Origin: Marinobacter alexandrii
GTDB taxonomy: Bacteria; Pseudomonadota; Gammaproteobacteria; Pseudomonadales; Oleiphilaceae
NCBI RefSeq assembly: GCF_005871205.1
Contig: NZ_SWKM01000012.1
Location: 248,001 to 312,000, forward strand
Direction of reading: 5' to 3'
DNA: 64,000 nt
Shown here: positions 51,769-60,869 of the stretch, one piece after another
Numbering within the stretch: position 1 is the stretch's first letter
Layout: every line of letters begins with the position of its first letter
Position numbers and translations under genes: made by a program
The notes under the pieces: generated by a model
Seen by the model: the letters and a program-made list of their open reading frames with translations, nothing else
Database searches by the model: none
Told to the model about the DNA's origin: nothing

Positions 51769-52467
51769 ATGGGAGCGTTAAGAAAACTACTGGCCTGGGT
51801 CAGCGTACCGGTTATCTGCCTGTTCGCACTGGTGCTTTACCTGGCCCGGCCGTTTAACCCGGACAACAACCGGTTGTTGGGCACTGCGGTGGCCCGGGTG
51901 GGCCGTGCCTTCCTGGGCATGAAGCGCCCGCTCGAAGGTCGGGAAAATCTGCCCACCGACCGCCCGACGGTGGTGATTGCCAATCACCAGCATAATGACG
52001 ACCTGTTCGTGATGGGCGACCTGCTGCCACCGCGCACCGTCACGGTTGGTAAATCGGCGCTGATGTGGGTTCCGTTTTTTGGCCAGGTGTTCTGGCTCGG
52101 TGGCAACGTGATCCTCAATCGCGCCCGCTCCCACAAGGCCATTGCGGTGATGCAGGCCACCAGCGAAGCCATTGCCCGCGACCGCAAGAGTCTGTGGGTG
52201 TTTCCGGAAGGCACCCGCAGCCAGGGCCGCGGCCTGCAGAAATTCAAGAAAGGCGCCTTTCACGCCGCCGTTGGTTCCGGCGCGCCCATCACCCTGGTGT
52301 GTGCCCGTCAGTACCAGGACAAGACCCTGGGTTGGGGCGGCCAGCGTGAACCGGTGCCAATCCGTATCCTGCCGCCGATCGAGACGGCCGGGATGACCAC
52401 CGCAGACATCCCCGAGCTGATGGCCCGGTGCCATAAACTGATGGCCGAGACTATCGCCGAGCTGTAG
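51769..52467 (+). CDS. 1-acyl-sn-glycerol-3-phosphate acyltransferase (PlsC family)
   Basis: Length is 232 residues from the ATG at 51769. A GTG eleven codons earlier is possible, and both have poor ribosome sites. It has an N-terminal membrane helix, the catalytic NHQHNDD (HX4D), and FPEGTRSQG acyl-acceptor motif. It transfers an acyl chain to lysophosphatidic acid in phospholipid synthesis. It lies 48 bases after the sortase gene but is not known to belong to that system. Confidence 0.92.
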   Translation: MGALRKLLAWVSVPVICLFALVLYLARPFNPDNNRLLGTAVARVGRAFLGMKRPLEGRENLPTDRPTVVIANHQHNDDLFVMGDLLPPRTVTVGKSALMWVPFFGQVFWLGGNVILNRARSHKAIAVMQATSEAIARDRKSLWVFPEGTRSQGRGLQKFKKGAFHAAVGSGAPITLVCARQYQDKTLGWGGQREPVPIRILPPIETAGMTTADIPELMARCHKLMAETIAEL

Positions 52468-52581
52468 CCGATCTGTAATTGTCCCCCGCTGACCTGTGGA
52501 AGTTCTTGAAGCGCTTGGGTAAACAGGGCAGGCTTTGCGGGTCTGAATAATTGTCGAATGACCTACAGGGAGAGGCAAACC

Positions 52582-52824
52582 ATGAATCTGATTCTGTTTC
52601 TGATAATCGGCGGTGTTGCTGGCTGGCTGGCCGGGCTGATCATGAAAGGCCGGGGTTTTGGTGTGTTGGCCAATGTCGGTATTGGTATCGTGGGCTCGGT
52701 TATCGGTGGGTTTGTGTTCCGTCTGCTCGGCCTCGCGGCTCAGGGCGCAGTTGGCGAGCTGGTAACGGCAACGGTGGGGGCGGTTCTGCTGCTGGCCATT
52801 GTTAGCCAGATCAAGAAGGGCTGA
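52582..52824 (+). CDS. GlsB/YeaQ/YmgE family small membrane protein
   Basis: Length is 80 residues from the ATG at 52582, with AGAGG ten bases upstream. It has three hydrophobic segments with the Gly-rich pattern of the transglycosylase-associated/GlsB family (GGVAGWLAGLIMKGRGFG). It is a stress-associated inner-membrane protein whose mechanism is unknown. It precedes the MAPEG gene by two bases, probably as one operon. Confidence 0.9.
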   Translation: MNLILFLIIGGVAGWLAGLIMKGRGFGVLANVGIGIVGSVIGGFVFRLLGLAAQGAVGELVTATVGAVLLLAIVSQIKKG

Positions 52825-52826
52825 AC

Positions 52827-53228
52827 ATGATCGTACCCGTAACTGGAGTGTTTGCCGCAGTCATTGGCATTCTTTTGCTGGTGTTGTCGGTTCAGGTGGT
52901 GAAGTTCCGCCTCAAGTTCAAGAAGGGCATTGGCGTGACCGAAGACCGCGATTTTCAGGCGGCGGTTCGGGCCCATGGGAACCTGGTGGAATACGCGCCC
53001 ATCGCTCTGATCATGTTGGGTATTGCCGAGCTGAACGGTGTTGCCACCGGCCTGGTTTACTGGACCGGCATGGTATTGGTGGTTGGCCGTATCCTGCATG
53101 CCTGGGGCATGTTGAATGGCCGGGGCGGCACCCACTGGGCGCGTTTCCTGGGCATTATCATGACCTGGTTGGCCATTCTGTTCACGGCCGTGCTGCTGTT
53201 GTGGAATGTCTGGAAGGTATACGGCTGA
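52827..53228 (+). CDS. MAPEG family membrane protein
   Basis: Length is 133 residues with four transmembrane helices. It has the MAPEG pattern (VQVVKFRLKFKKGIG, RAHGNLVEYAPIAL with the Arg/His/Asn/Glu cluster, GRILHAWG). Eukaryotic homologues are glutathione-dependent; bacterial roles are poorly defined. It is second in an operon with the GlsB-like gene and followed by a strong terminator. Confidence 0.9.
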   Translation: MIVPVTGVFAAVIGILLLVLSVQVVKFRLKFKKGIGVTEDRDFQAAVRAHGNLVEYAPIALIMLGIAELNGVATGLVYWTGMVLVVGRILHAWGMLNGRGGTHWARFLGIIMTWLAILFTAVLLLWNVWKVYG

Positions 53229-53250
53229 ATTGCACAGTACGGCATCAAAA

Positions 53251-53278
53251 ACGGGGGCTTGCGAGCCCCCCTTTTTTT
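53251..53278 (+). terminator. Terminator of the GlsB-MAPEG operon
   Basis: GGGGGCT/AGCCCCC stem with a four-base loop is followed by C and seven T. It may also serve the convergent OmpA-domain gene. Confidence 0.93.
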
Positions 53279-53287
53279 GCGCCGATG

Positions 53288-53734
53288 TTAACCCTGTAAC
53301 GCCTGGGCCATGTCCTGAGTCAGGTATTCCAGCTCCACCCGGCGATTGGCCGCGTGGTCTTCCAGGGTTGCCAGTGGCCGGGTCGAGCCCCAGCCGGTTA
53401 GTAAAATCTGGTTCTCGGCTACCCCTTCGTGCATCAGTAGCCGGGCGACGGCGTTGGCCCGAAGCCGAGACAGGAACTGGTTATAATCTTCAGCGCCGAA
53501 ATTGTCGGAGTGACCGTGAATGCGCACCCGGACACCCGGGTATTGCCGCAGATAGGTGGCATGCTGCTGCAAAATGGCGACGTCGGTATCGTCCAGCGCG
53601 TGCTTGTTGAAGCCGTAATGAAACTTCATCCGGTGCGGACGCCTGGCATCGGTGGCAAGGGCGGCGGCTGTAAAACCGGACGCGATGGCGGCCTTGGCGA
53701 TCAGTTCTGGGTTATCCAAAACGAGTACGGTCAT
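53288..53734 (-). CDS. OmpA-domain protein lacking a recognisable signal peptide
   Basis: Length is 148 residues from the ATG at 53734, with AAGGAAA upstream. The C-terminal ~110 residues are an OmpA-like peptidoglycan-binding domain (VRIHGHSDNFGAEDYNQFLSRLRANAVARLL, GWGSTRPLA, NRRVELEY). The N-terminus (MTVLVLDNPELIAKAAIAS) has no positively charged start, long hydrophobic core or lipobox. Extending upstream adds only Arg-rich sequence. How it would reach the periplasm is unclear. Confidence 0.82.
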   Translation of the reverse strand: MTVLVLDNPELIAKAAIASGFTAAALATDARRPHRMKFHYGFNKHALDDTDVAILQQHATYLRQYPGVRVRIHGHSDNFGAEDYNQFLSRLRANAVARLLMHEGVAENQILLTGWGSTRPLATLEDHAANRRVELEYLTQDMAQALQG

Positions 53735-54041
53735 TGGCAATTTCCTTGATTCCGGTATCCGGTTGTTCTTGTTAGTCCGGCTCACTATTCGTTGGCGTGG
53801 GACTAACGGCAATTGGCGAAAGGTCGATGAGCGTTTGCACTGCAACCGTGATACCCCGATTAAATGGCATTTCTGTGACCCTTGAATGACAGGGCATCAG
53901 TGAACCCATGGTCTCGGTCATCGTTGCTGTTGTGCATTCGTGACGCCTTACCGCTTAAAAGACATTACAACGCGAAAAGAAGGCCTTACTGTGGTAAAAA
54001 ACAGGTTTTCAGGGACAGATTGTGATGAATTGTGACCGCCC
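53735..54041. other. Intergenic region between the OmpA-domain and rhomboid genes
   Basis: This 307-base stretch must hold divergent promoters. I see only an eight-base inverted repeat, GTTAGTCC (53771-53778) and GGACTAAC (53800-53807), 21 bases apart. It lies 37 bases upstream of the OmpA-domain start and is a possible operator. No gene or RNA was recognised. Confidence 0.5.
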
Positions 54042-55490
54042 ATGCTGATAATCCCCGCCGAGAACACCGTTAACTGGAAGCGTCCGCCCTGGATCACCCT
54101 TGGCCTGATGCTAACGTGCCTGCTGGTCTTCCTGTTCTACCAGGGCGGCGACAGCCGGAAAATCGAGCAGGCAGTGGGCCAGTACCTGGATTCCGACCTG
54201 CCATCGCTTGAGGCTCCAGCCTACGAGGATTACCTCCAGCGCCAGATCCGGTTCGAGGGTGCCGAGGACCGGGTGCATGAGCTGCAGCAGTTCCAGACGC
54301 TGCGTGAGGGCGACGAGCCCTTCTGGCTGGCGGTGAGTCTGCTGATGGACCGGGAGTTCTACCGCTACCTGCAGAACAACCAACAGGTGATCTGGGCGCC
54401 GGCCGACAGGGCTCGCTGGGCCGAGCAGCGGATTCCCATTGAAGAGAACTTCATCCAGAAACTCAGTTCCTTTCAGCTGGGCCTGGTGCCTGCTGAACTT
54501 ACCCTCTATAACCTGATTACCTACCAGTTCCTGCACGGCGGCTGGGGCCATATCATCGGCAACCTGGTGTTTCTGTTCCTGCTTGGCTTCACCGTGGAAA
54601 AGGCCCTTGGGGCCGGTCGCTTCCTGGTGGCTTACCTGATCTGTGGGGCATTGTCCGGTCTGGTGTTCACCGCATTTTCGTCCGGTAGCTACCTGCCTTT
54701 GGTAGGCGCGTCCGGCTCCATCTCCGGCTTGATGGGAATGTACGTGGCCATCTATGGCCTGCAGAAAATCCGGTTCTTCTATTTTCTCGGGGTGTATTTC
54801 AACTATTTCCGGGCCCCGGCCCTGGCCATGCTGCCGGTCTGGCTGGGCAAGGAGATCTACGATTACTGGTTTGCCGGTGCTACTGGCATTGCCTACATGG
54901 CGCACGCGGGTGGTCTGGTCGCCGGCGCGGGCCTGGTGTGGATGCTTGGTCGCAGCTGGCTGCAGGTGCGGGAGGAATTTTTCGAGCCCGAGGAAGACGA
55001 GCAGGATGCCCGTTTCACCAGTGGCTACGCCCAGGCTATGGCCAGCCTGGGTCGCATGGAGTTCGAGTTGGCCCGCCATCAGTTCGTGGCCTTGCGCGAG
55101 CACTACCCGGACCGGCCCATTCTGCTTGAGCACCTGTATCAGCTGGCCAAGTTACGCCCGGATTTGCCGGAGTACCGGGACCGAACCCGGGAGTTGATGA
55201 ACGACGCCCTGGCCCGGCGGCAGCCGGAGCAGGTGATCGATATCTGGAAGGAATTCCTGGGCAAGGGCGAGAGTCACCAGCCCCTGAATGCCGAAGACCA
55301 CAACCGGGTGCTGTTCACCAGCCTGAAACAGCACGATATGAAGGCCGCCGAAAAAGCCTTCGAGCGGCTGCGCGGCACCGGTGATCAGCTGCTTACGTCA
55401 GAGGCCTGCCGGTTGCTGGTGGAGGAGTTCGAGAAATTGCAGATGGAGCCGAAGGCTCGACACTACCGGCAGTTGTTGAACGCGAATTGA
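54042..55490 (+). CDS. Rhomboid family intramembrane serine protease with helical C-terminal domain
   Basis: Length is 482 residues. The first transmembrane helix is near 20-33 and is followed by a ~110-residue hydrophilic loop. The rhomboid core then has the NLITYQFLHGGWGHIIGNL L1 segment, catalytic Ser in GASGSISG and catalytic His in MAHAGG. The C-terminal ~180 residues are soluble, helical and TPR-like (MEFELARHQFVALREHYPDRP). It cleaves membrane proteins within the bilayer; the substrate is unknown. There is no clear ribosome site. Confidence 0.92.
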   Translation: MLIIPAENTVNWKRPPWITLGLMLTCLLVFLFYQGGDSRKIEQAVGQYLDSDLPSLEAPAYEDYLQRQIRFEGAEDRVHELQQFQTLREGDEPFWLAVSLLMDREFYRYLQNNQQVIWAPADRARWAEQRIPIEENFIQKLSSFQLGLVPAELTLYNLITYQFLHGGWGHIIGNLVFLFLLGFTVEKALGAGRFLVAYLICGALSGLVFTAFSSGSYLPLVGASGSISGLMGMYVAIYGLQKIRFFYFLGVYFNYFRAPALAMLPVWLGKEIYDYWFAGATGIAYMAHAGGLVAGAGLVWMLGRSWLQVREEFFEPEEDEQDARFTSGYAQAMASLGRMEFELARHQFVALREHYPDRPILLEHLYQLAKLRPDLPEYRDRTRELMNDALARRQPEQVIDIWKEFLGKGESHQPLNAEDHNRVLFTSLKQHDMKAAEKAFERLRGTGDQLLTSEACRLLVEEFEKLQMEPKARHYRQLLNAN

Positions 55491-55507
55491 ATGATTGCTG
55501 GGTAGTT

Positions 55508-55600
55508 GGGCGGGCTGCTTCCGAAACCGGGCGGAGCCATGGATGGCGGAGTCGAGCGTACATGGATGTATTCACAGCGTGTTTCGGAAGCAGCCCGCCC
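55508..55600. repeat. Palindromic cloverleaf-like element C
   Basis: A perfect 20-bp inverted repeat (55508-55527 and 55581-55600; arm GGGCGGGCTGCTTCCGAAAC) encloses a 53-base centre. Two small hairpins lie inside it: GCCATGGATGGC and TACATGGATGTA, separated by GGAGTCGAGCG. Overall it can fold as a three-way or cloverleaf structure. The core is unrelated to elements A and B. It lies between convergent genes and could also end transcription. Confidence 0.75.
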
Positions 55601-55607
55601 GGCTAAC

Positions 55608-57062
55608 CTACTCCTGAATTGCGAAGCTCGCCTTCGGCCCCTTAAGCGGCTCGCGCCTCTCGGCCTGCTCCAGGTAGGTGCCAATCTGCTTGTGCAGCGG
55701 ATCGTTCTCGCAGCGTTTTTGGATAAAGGTCAGGAACGCCGTCGCTTTCTCCCACTGATTCAGACCATTCGCCAGAGACTGTGCTACCAGCAGGTAAGCG
55801 TGGGCGAGCTGATCGCTGTCCGGGAAGCGTTTGTGGAAGTCCTGTAGCAAGCGCAGCGCGGGTTTGAACTGGCCGCGATGGTATAGCGCTCGGGCGCAGC
55901 GCACCGACAGTTCCGGGTCGTCGAGTCGGAACTGGGGTTCGGCGGTTTGCAGGGTGTCCAGCAATGCCGCCATGCTATCGCCGTCGTTGCGATCGGCCAG
56001 CCAGGCCAGTAATCGGGGGTGATAGCGGTACAGCTCCGAGACGTCGTTGCGGGCGGTCAGCAGGCGATGCAGCTGGCCGAGGCGCTGGCTGTTGTCCCGG
56101 TCACGCTTGAGGGCTTCTTTCAGCATGGACTGAACCCGGTCGTAATTTCCGTCTTTCAGATTCATGTCGATGTCCGCGTCGAAGCGGGCGCTGCGGTCAC
56201 GGTGCTGGCTGTCCTGCTGCTCGGCGTCGTCCTGCAGGTCCGAGGCAAAGCCCAGCTCCTCCTGATACTGGAACAGCAGGTAACCCAGCATGTGGAACAG
56301 GATCAGGGTGAAGGTACTGTTCAGGAAGCCGGCCAGCGGCTGAGACACCCAGAACGGGAAATGATTAACGGCAAAATCCTGGGCGGCCCCAGAGGCCAGG
56401 GTTAGCAGGATCAGGTAGCCGTATAGCAGGAAGTAGGGGCTGCCGATCCGGGAAATCAGCATGGCCAGGTTCATCGGATTAACGGCGGCGCCCACCGAGC
56501 GCTCCATGGCCAGCACCATGATGCTGGCCGGTAGTGCCAGCACCACGAACGCCAGCGCAAGCATCATCAGTAGCGGGCCGCCGAGCATGCCGGCAGAGGC
56601 TACCAGGCCGCCCATCAGCACGAACACCAGAAACTGAAGTAATACAATGCTGAAGCCACTGCCGCTGAACGCCACGGAAACAGGCGGCGGTTTGAGGTGG
56701 CCCTCGGCGGTGTGGTTAATCACCGCATAGGTGTACTTGAACAGGGCCAGGGCCAGCAACACCCAGATCACGATGCCTATGAGATTGGCCGGGGCGACAA
56801 TCGGAACCAGGGTGCAGATGGCAATCACCATCAGCGGATCGCTGTGGAACGGGTACCGAAAAAATGCGCCGATGCGGTTCCAGAAGGGCACCACTTCGGT
56901 GGCGGCGCCCAGGTAGCGCATGGCCTTGCTGCACTGGGGGCAGAGTGCCCGGCGCTGGCGGGTGTCGGCATCGGGCATGCAACGGGTGCAGTAATGCATC
57001 TGGCACTCAGAGCAGTGCCACTTGGCCGGGTCGCCGGGGTGGTAATGGCAGTCGTGTTTCAC
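55608..57062 (-). CDS. Zinc-finger multi-pass membrane protein with TPR-like tail
   Basis: Length is 484 residues, starting at GTG (57062). The N-terminal ~45 residues hold a B-box-like zinc finger (CHYHPGDPAKWHCSECQMHYCTRCM, then CPQCSKAM). About six transmembrane helices follow (75-270), then a soluble helical region (about 290-470) with TPR character (NYDRVQSMLKEALKRDRDN). I do not know a characterised homologue. It is convergent with the rhomboid gene, which also ends in a TPR-like domain. Confidence 0.82.
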   Translation of the reverse strand: MKHDCHYHPGDPAKWHCSECQMHYCTRCMPDADTRQRRALCPQCSKAMRYLGAATEVVPFWNRIGAFFRYPFHSDPLMVIAICTLVPIVAPANLIGIVIWVLLALALFKYTYAVINHTAEGHLKPPPVSVAFSGSGFSIVLLQFLVFVLMGGLVASAGMLGGPLLMMLALAFVVLALPASIMVLAMERSVGAAVNPMNLAMLISRIGSPYFLLYGYLILLTLASGAAQDFAVNHFPFWVSQPLAGFLNSTFTLILFHMLGYLLFQYQEELGFASDLQDDAEQQDSQHRDRSARFDADIDMNLKDGNYDRVQSMLKEALKRDRDNSQRLGQLHRLLTARNDVSELYRYHPRLLAWLADRNDGDSMAALLDTLQTAEPQFRLDDPELSVRCARALYHRGQFKPALRLLQDFHKRFPDSDQLAHAYLLVAQSLANGLNQWEKATAFLTFIQKRCENDPLHKQIGTYLEQAERREPLKGPKASFAIQE

Positions 57063-57207
57063 AGCGGGTGTTGTTCCTGGTCCGTCAGAAAAAGCGTCGG
57101 TTAATCATGACAGAACTGATCGGCAATCGCAGCAATCCCGTGACACGGTAGACTGATGGCTGTTCGCCATCGTATCGCTCTTGGCAGGCACTCAAACCGG
57201 AGGATTT

Positions 57208-59031
57208 TTGAACCAGCATCATTACCCCAATAAAAACGCGGATCAGGATGGCGGCGAGCGCAAATACCAGTGGCGCGATGTCTTCCAGCTGGCGCTGAAG
57301 CATAAGCCGCGCCTGGTCAAGGCCAATGGCCTGGCGATCATGGCGACGTTAATGAGTGTGCCGGTGCCCCTGTTGTTGCCGGTGCTGGTGGACGAAGTGC
57401 TGCTGGAAGAGAGTGGGCCGGTGCTGCCGGTGATGGATCAGGTCTTGCCCGAGGCCTGGCAGCAACCTCTGGTGTATATCGGTGTAATGGTGCTGGTGGC
57501 CTTTGGCCTGAGGCTGGCGGCGTTGTCGTTCAATGTCCTGCAGTCCCGGGAATTTTCCAAGGTCTCCAAGGATGTGGTGTTCCGGATCCGGTCGCGCTTG
57601 CTCGGGCGGCTGCAACGGGTGGCCATGTCTGAATACGAGACCCGGGGCGCGGGTGGCATCAGCAGTCACTTCATCACCGACCTGGACACCATCGACCAGT
57701 TCCTGGGTACCACCATCAGTCGTTTCCTGGTGGCCAGCCTGACCGTGATCGGTACCGCCCTGGTGCTGCTGTGGGTGCATTGGCAGTTAGCTCTGCTGAT
57801 TCTTCTGTTCAACCCATTGGTGATTTTTGCCACCATCCTGATCGGCAAACGGGTCAAGGAGCTGAAGCGGCGGGAAAACGAGGCCTACGAGGAGTTCCAG
57901 GGCGATCTCACTGAAACCCTCGATGCCATTCACCAGCTCCGGGCCGCCAACCGTGAAAAGCACTACCTGCGCCACCTGATTGATCGGGCGCGGACGGTCC
58001 GGGATCACGCCATCCAGTTCGAATGGCGCAGCGATGCCGCCACCCGGGCCAGCTTTGCGCTGTTCCAGTTTGGCGTGGACGTCTTCCGCGGCGCGGCCAT
58101 GGTTACGGTGCTGTTCAGCGATCTGAGCATCGGTATGATGTTCGCCATTTTTGGCTATCTCTGGTTCATGCTGACTCCGGTGCAGGAGATGCTGAACATG
58201 CAGTACGCCTGGTTTGCCGCCAATGCCGCCCTGGGCCGGATCAACCGGTTGCTGGAGCTGAAGGAGGAGCCCCGTTATCCGGCCCTGGAAAACCCCTTCC
58301 GGGAGCGGCACACCGTCAGCCTGACCCTCAGGGATGTGCACTTCAGTTACGACGACGAGGCGGTGCTGCGCGGTATCAACCTGCACCTGGCGCCTGGCGA
58401 GAAAGTCGCCGTGGTCGGCACCAGCGGCGGCGGCAAGTCGACCCTGGTGCAGGTCATCCTGGGCATGTACACACCCCAGCGTGGGGAGATCCTGTTTGAT
58501 AACGTACCGGTACAGAGAATCGGGCTACCCCGTCTCCGGGAACACGTGGCCACGGTGCTGCAGCAACCGGCTTTGTTCAATGACACCGTGCGCCAGAACC
58601 TCACGCTGGGACGGGAGAAAACCGACACCGAGCTCTGGCAGGCGCTGAAGATAGCCCAACTGGATAAGACCGTGGCGGATATGCCCCAGCAGCTCGACAG
58701 CATGGTCGGGCGTCAGGGCGTGCGGCTGTCTGGTGGCCAGCGCCAGCGTCTGGCCATTGCCCGGATGATCCTGTCCGACCCGTCACTGGTGATTCTCGAT
58801 GAAGCCACTTCGGCGCTGGATGCCGAGACCGAGTACCAGCTGCACCGGGATCTGGAAGCCTTCCTGAGCCAGCGCACCACGCTGATCATCGCTCACCGGC
58901 TCAGTGCCGTGAAGCAGGCGGACCGGGCCTATGTTTTCGAGGACGGGCGAATTATCGAAGAAGGTCATCACGATGAGCTGATTCGGCAGGACGGGCTTTA
59001 TGCCCAGCTGTACGGCGAACGTCAGGTATAA
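57208..59031 (+). CDS. ABC transporter, fused permease/ATPase
   Basis: Length is 607 residues from the TTG at 57208, which has GGAGG four bases upstream. A TTG nine codons earlier is the alternative. Six transmembrane helices (ABC_membrane type 1 exporter fold) precede an ATPase with Walker A GTSGGGKST, signature LSGGQRQRLAIARM, Walker [13 protein letters not shown] and IIAHRLS H-loop. This is the MsbA/LapB-like half-exporter form acting as homodimer. The substrate is unknown and there is no accessory gene nearby. Confidence 0.9.
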   Translation: MNQHHYPNKNADQDGGERKYQWRDVFQLALKHKPRLVKANGLAIMATLMSVPVPLLLPVLVDEVLLEESGPVLPVMDQVLPEAWQQPLVYIGVMVLVAFGLRLAALSFNVLQSREFSKVSKDVVFRIRSRLLGRLQRVAMSEYETRGAGGISSHFITDLDTIDQFLGTTISRFLVASLTVIGTALVLLWVHWQLALLILLFNPLVIFATILIGKRVKELKRRENEAYEEFQGDLTETLDAIHQLRAANREKHYLRHLIDRARTVRDHAIQFEWRSDAATRASFALFQFGVDVFRGAAMVTVLFSDLSIGMMFAIFGYLWFMLTPVQEMLNMQYAWFAANAALGRINRLLELKEEPRYPALENPFRERHTVSLTLRDVHFSYDDEAVLRGINLHLAPGEKVAVVGTSGGGKSTLVQVILGMYTPQRGEILFDNVPVQRIGLPRLREHVATVLQQPALFNDTVRQNLTLGREKTDTELWQALKIAQLDKTVADMPQQLDSMVGRQGVRLSGGQRQRLAIARMILSDPSLVILDEATSALDAETEYQLHRDLEAFLSQRTTLIIAHRLSAVKQADRAYVFEDGRIIEEGHHDELIRQDGLYAQLYGERQV

Positions 59032-59177
59032 AAATGGCCTGTAAGACAGAGTTAGGGTATTCGCCTATGATCTGTAGCGTTTAGCGACCGTATAAGTCTC
59101 TCGCAAGTGAAGCCAGAAAAATATTCCTCCTTTCAGATCCTTCGCGCAGTCCTTATATTTTCAGAGGTTTTTCTTCC

Positions 59178-60692
59178 ATGTCCGAAACCAATAGCTACGC
59201 TCGTCAGGACCGGCTGCGCAGTGATCGCCAGCTTCTGTTCATTCTTCTGGCCCACGTCCCGGTCGTTGCGTTTCTTGTTCCTCTGGAATTTGAGACCAAA
59301 ATGTTTGCGGCTGTTGCGTCCCTGATATTGGGGGGCATTATGACCGGGTGCTATTTGCTGTTCAGGGGAACGCGGGCCTGTTCGGTCTTGTTCGCCATCG
59401 GCCTGATGGCGTGGGCGGCGATCATGATCCAGAGTCAGATGGGCCGAATCGAGATGCACTTTCACATTTTCGCTGCCCTGGCCTTGGTCATTGTTTATCG
59501 GGATTGGCTGCCTGTGGTTGCGGCGGCGCTGGTGATTGCGGCGCATCATCTGGTATTCACGGGCCTCCAGCAGGCGGGCGTCACTGCAGGCGCCATGCCG
59601 CTGCTTGTGTTTGACCACGAGGCCACCTATGGCATGGCTTTTTTGCATGCGGCCTTTGTTGTGTTTGAAACCGGCATTCTGGTGTTCTTTGCACTTCGAA
59701 TGGGTAGCGAGCGAGACCAGGCATTCCAGACTATTGACGTTGTGCGGAGATTTGGTGCGGATAAGGATCTTGGCGGCCGCCTGGACGATTCCGGCGACGC
59801 GCTTACTGCGCGTTACTTCAATGGCATGATGGATCAGTTTTCGGCGCTGATTGGGCAGGTTCGAAGCCTTTCGGGGCGGCTCCGCGAGGGTGCGGACGAA
59901 TTGACGGGCGTCAGTGATCACACCACTGACCTCACTGGGGACTTACGTCTCAAGGCTGATCAAGCTGCAATGGCTACGACCGAGTTGGCGGAGACCATCC
60001 AGGATGTGGCGCGGAACGCTCAAATGGCCTCGGATTCAGTAGCCATGGCTGCCGAGGCGGCCGTTCAGGGGCGTGAGGATGTTCGGCATACGGTCGAGCT
60101 GACCGACGCCACTCATGGATCCCTCGAAGATTCGTCAAGATTGGTTAACGATCTCGTTGCCAAGGTTAATTCCATCGACGCCTTTATTGCATCTATTAAT
60201 GATATCTCCGATCAGACCAACCTGCTTGCCCTGAATGCGGCGATAGAAGCCGCCCGTGCGGGAGAGCACGGGCGAGGCTTCTCCGTGGTCGCAGACGAGG
60301 TCCGGAACCTGTCCCGCCGGACCCAGGAATTTACGGGAGAAATCCGGAGTACCATCGACGATTTGGCTTCCGTGGCCGAAGCTACGTTTTCTGCCATCAG
60401 AATCGGGCAGGCGCGCTCAGGTGAAACCACCGAATCCGTGCGTCGGACCGGAGACGCGATCCACCGCATTGAAGGCGCGATTGAAGAGGTTCTCGAAATG
60501 AACCGTCAGATAGCCGCGGCGGCTGAAGAACAGGCGGCGACCTCCACAGAAATTAATAGAGGGGTCCAGACTGTCGCCGATCGAAATGCGGAAGTGGTAC
60601 AGGAGGCTCAGCGGACTCGATCCATGGCGCAGAAACTGGAAGAAATGATCGGAGATGTAGATAGCCTGGTTAGTGGGTACAGGGGGCTTTAA
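59178..60692 (+). CDS. Methyl-accepting chemotaxis protein with multi-helix membrane sensor
   Basis: Length is 504 residues. The N-terminal ~180 residues are six or so transmembrane helices with several intramembrane histidines ([21 protein letters not shown]), not the usual periplasmic ligand domain. A HAMP-like linker and the MCP signalling domain follow, with hairpin tip [27 protein letters not shown] split over about 335-365. It should control CheA. The clustered histidines could bind heme or metal, so an oxygen, redox or metal signal is plausible. Confidence 0.92.
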   Translation: MSETNSYARQDRLRSDRQLLFILLAHVPVVAFLVPLEFETKMFAAVASLILGGIMTGCYLLFRGTRACSVLFAIGLMAWAAIMIQSQMGRIEMHFHIFAALALVIVYRDWLPVVAAALVIAAHHLVFTGLQQAGVTAGAMPLLVFDHEATYGMAFLHAAFVVFETGILVFFALRMGSERDQAFQTIDVVRRFGADKDLGGRLDDSGDALTARYFNGMMDQFSALIGQVRSLSGRLREGADELTGVSDHTTDLTGDLRLKADQAAMATTELAETIQDVARNAQMASDSVAMAAEAAVQGREDVRHTVELTDATHGSLEDSSRLVNDLVAKVNSIDAFIASINDISDQTNLLALNAAIEAARAGEHGRGFSVVADEVRNLSRRTQEFTGEIRSTIDDLASVAEATFSAIRIGQARSGETTESVRRTGDAIHRIEGAIEEVLEMNRQIAAAAEEQAATSTEINRGVQTVADRNAEVVQEAQRTRSMAQKLEEMIGDVDSLVSGYRGL

Positions 60693-60869
60693 CCGTTAGG
60701 TATTCGTCAGCTGAATAGTGAACATTCAGGCAGGTTCGGTTGAACTCCAGCTAATCGGTGCAATAGTTAAAGCAGGCTTCACGTCCCCGGGCCTTCTCGC
60801 ATAACCGAGCGCGCGACATAACCAGCTGCTATCCGGAAGGCTCCGATCACGATTGAAAAGGAGGCACAG

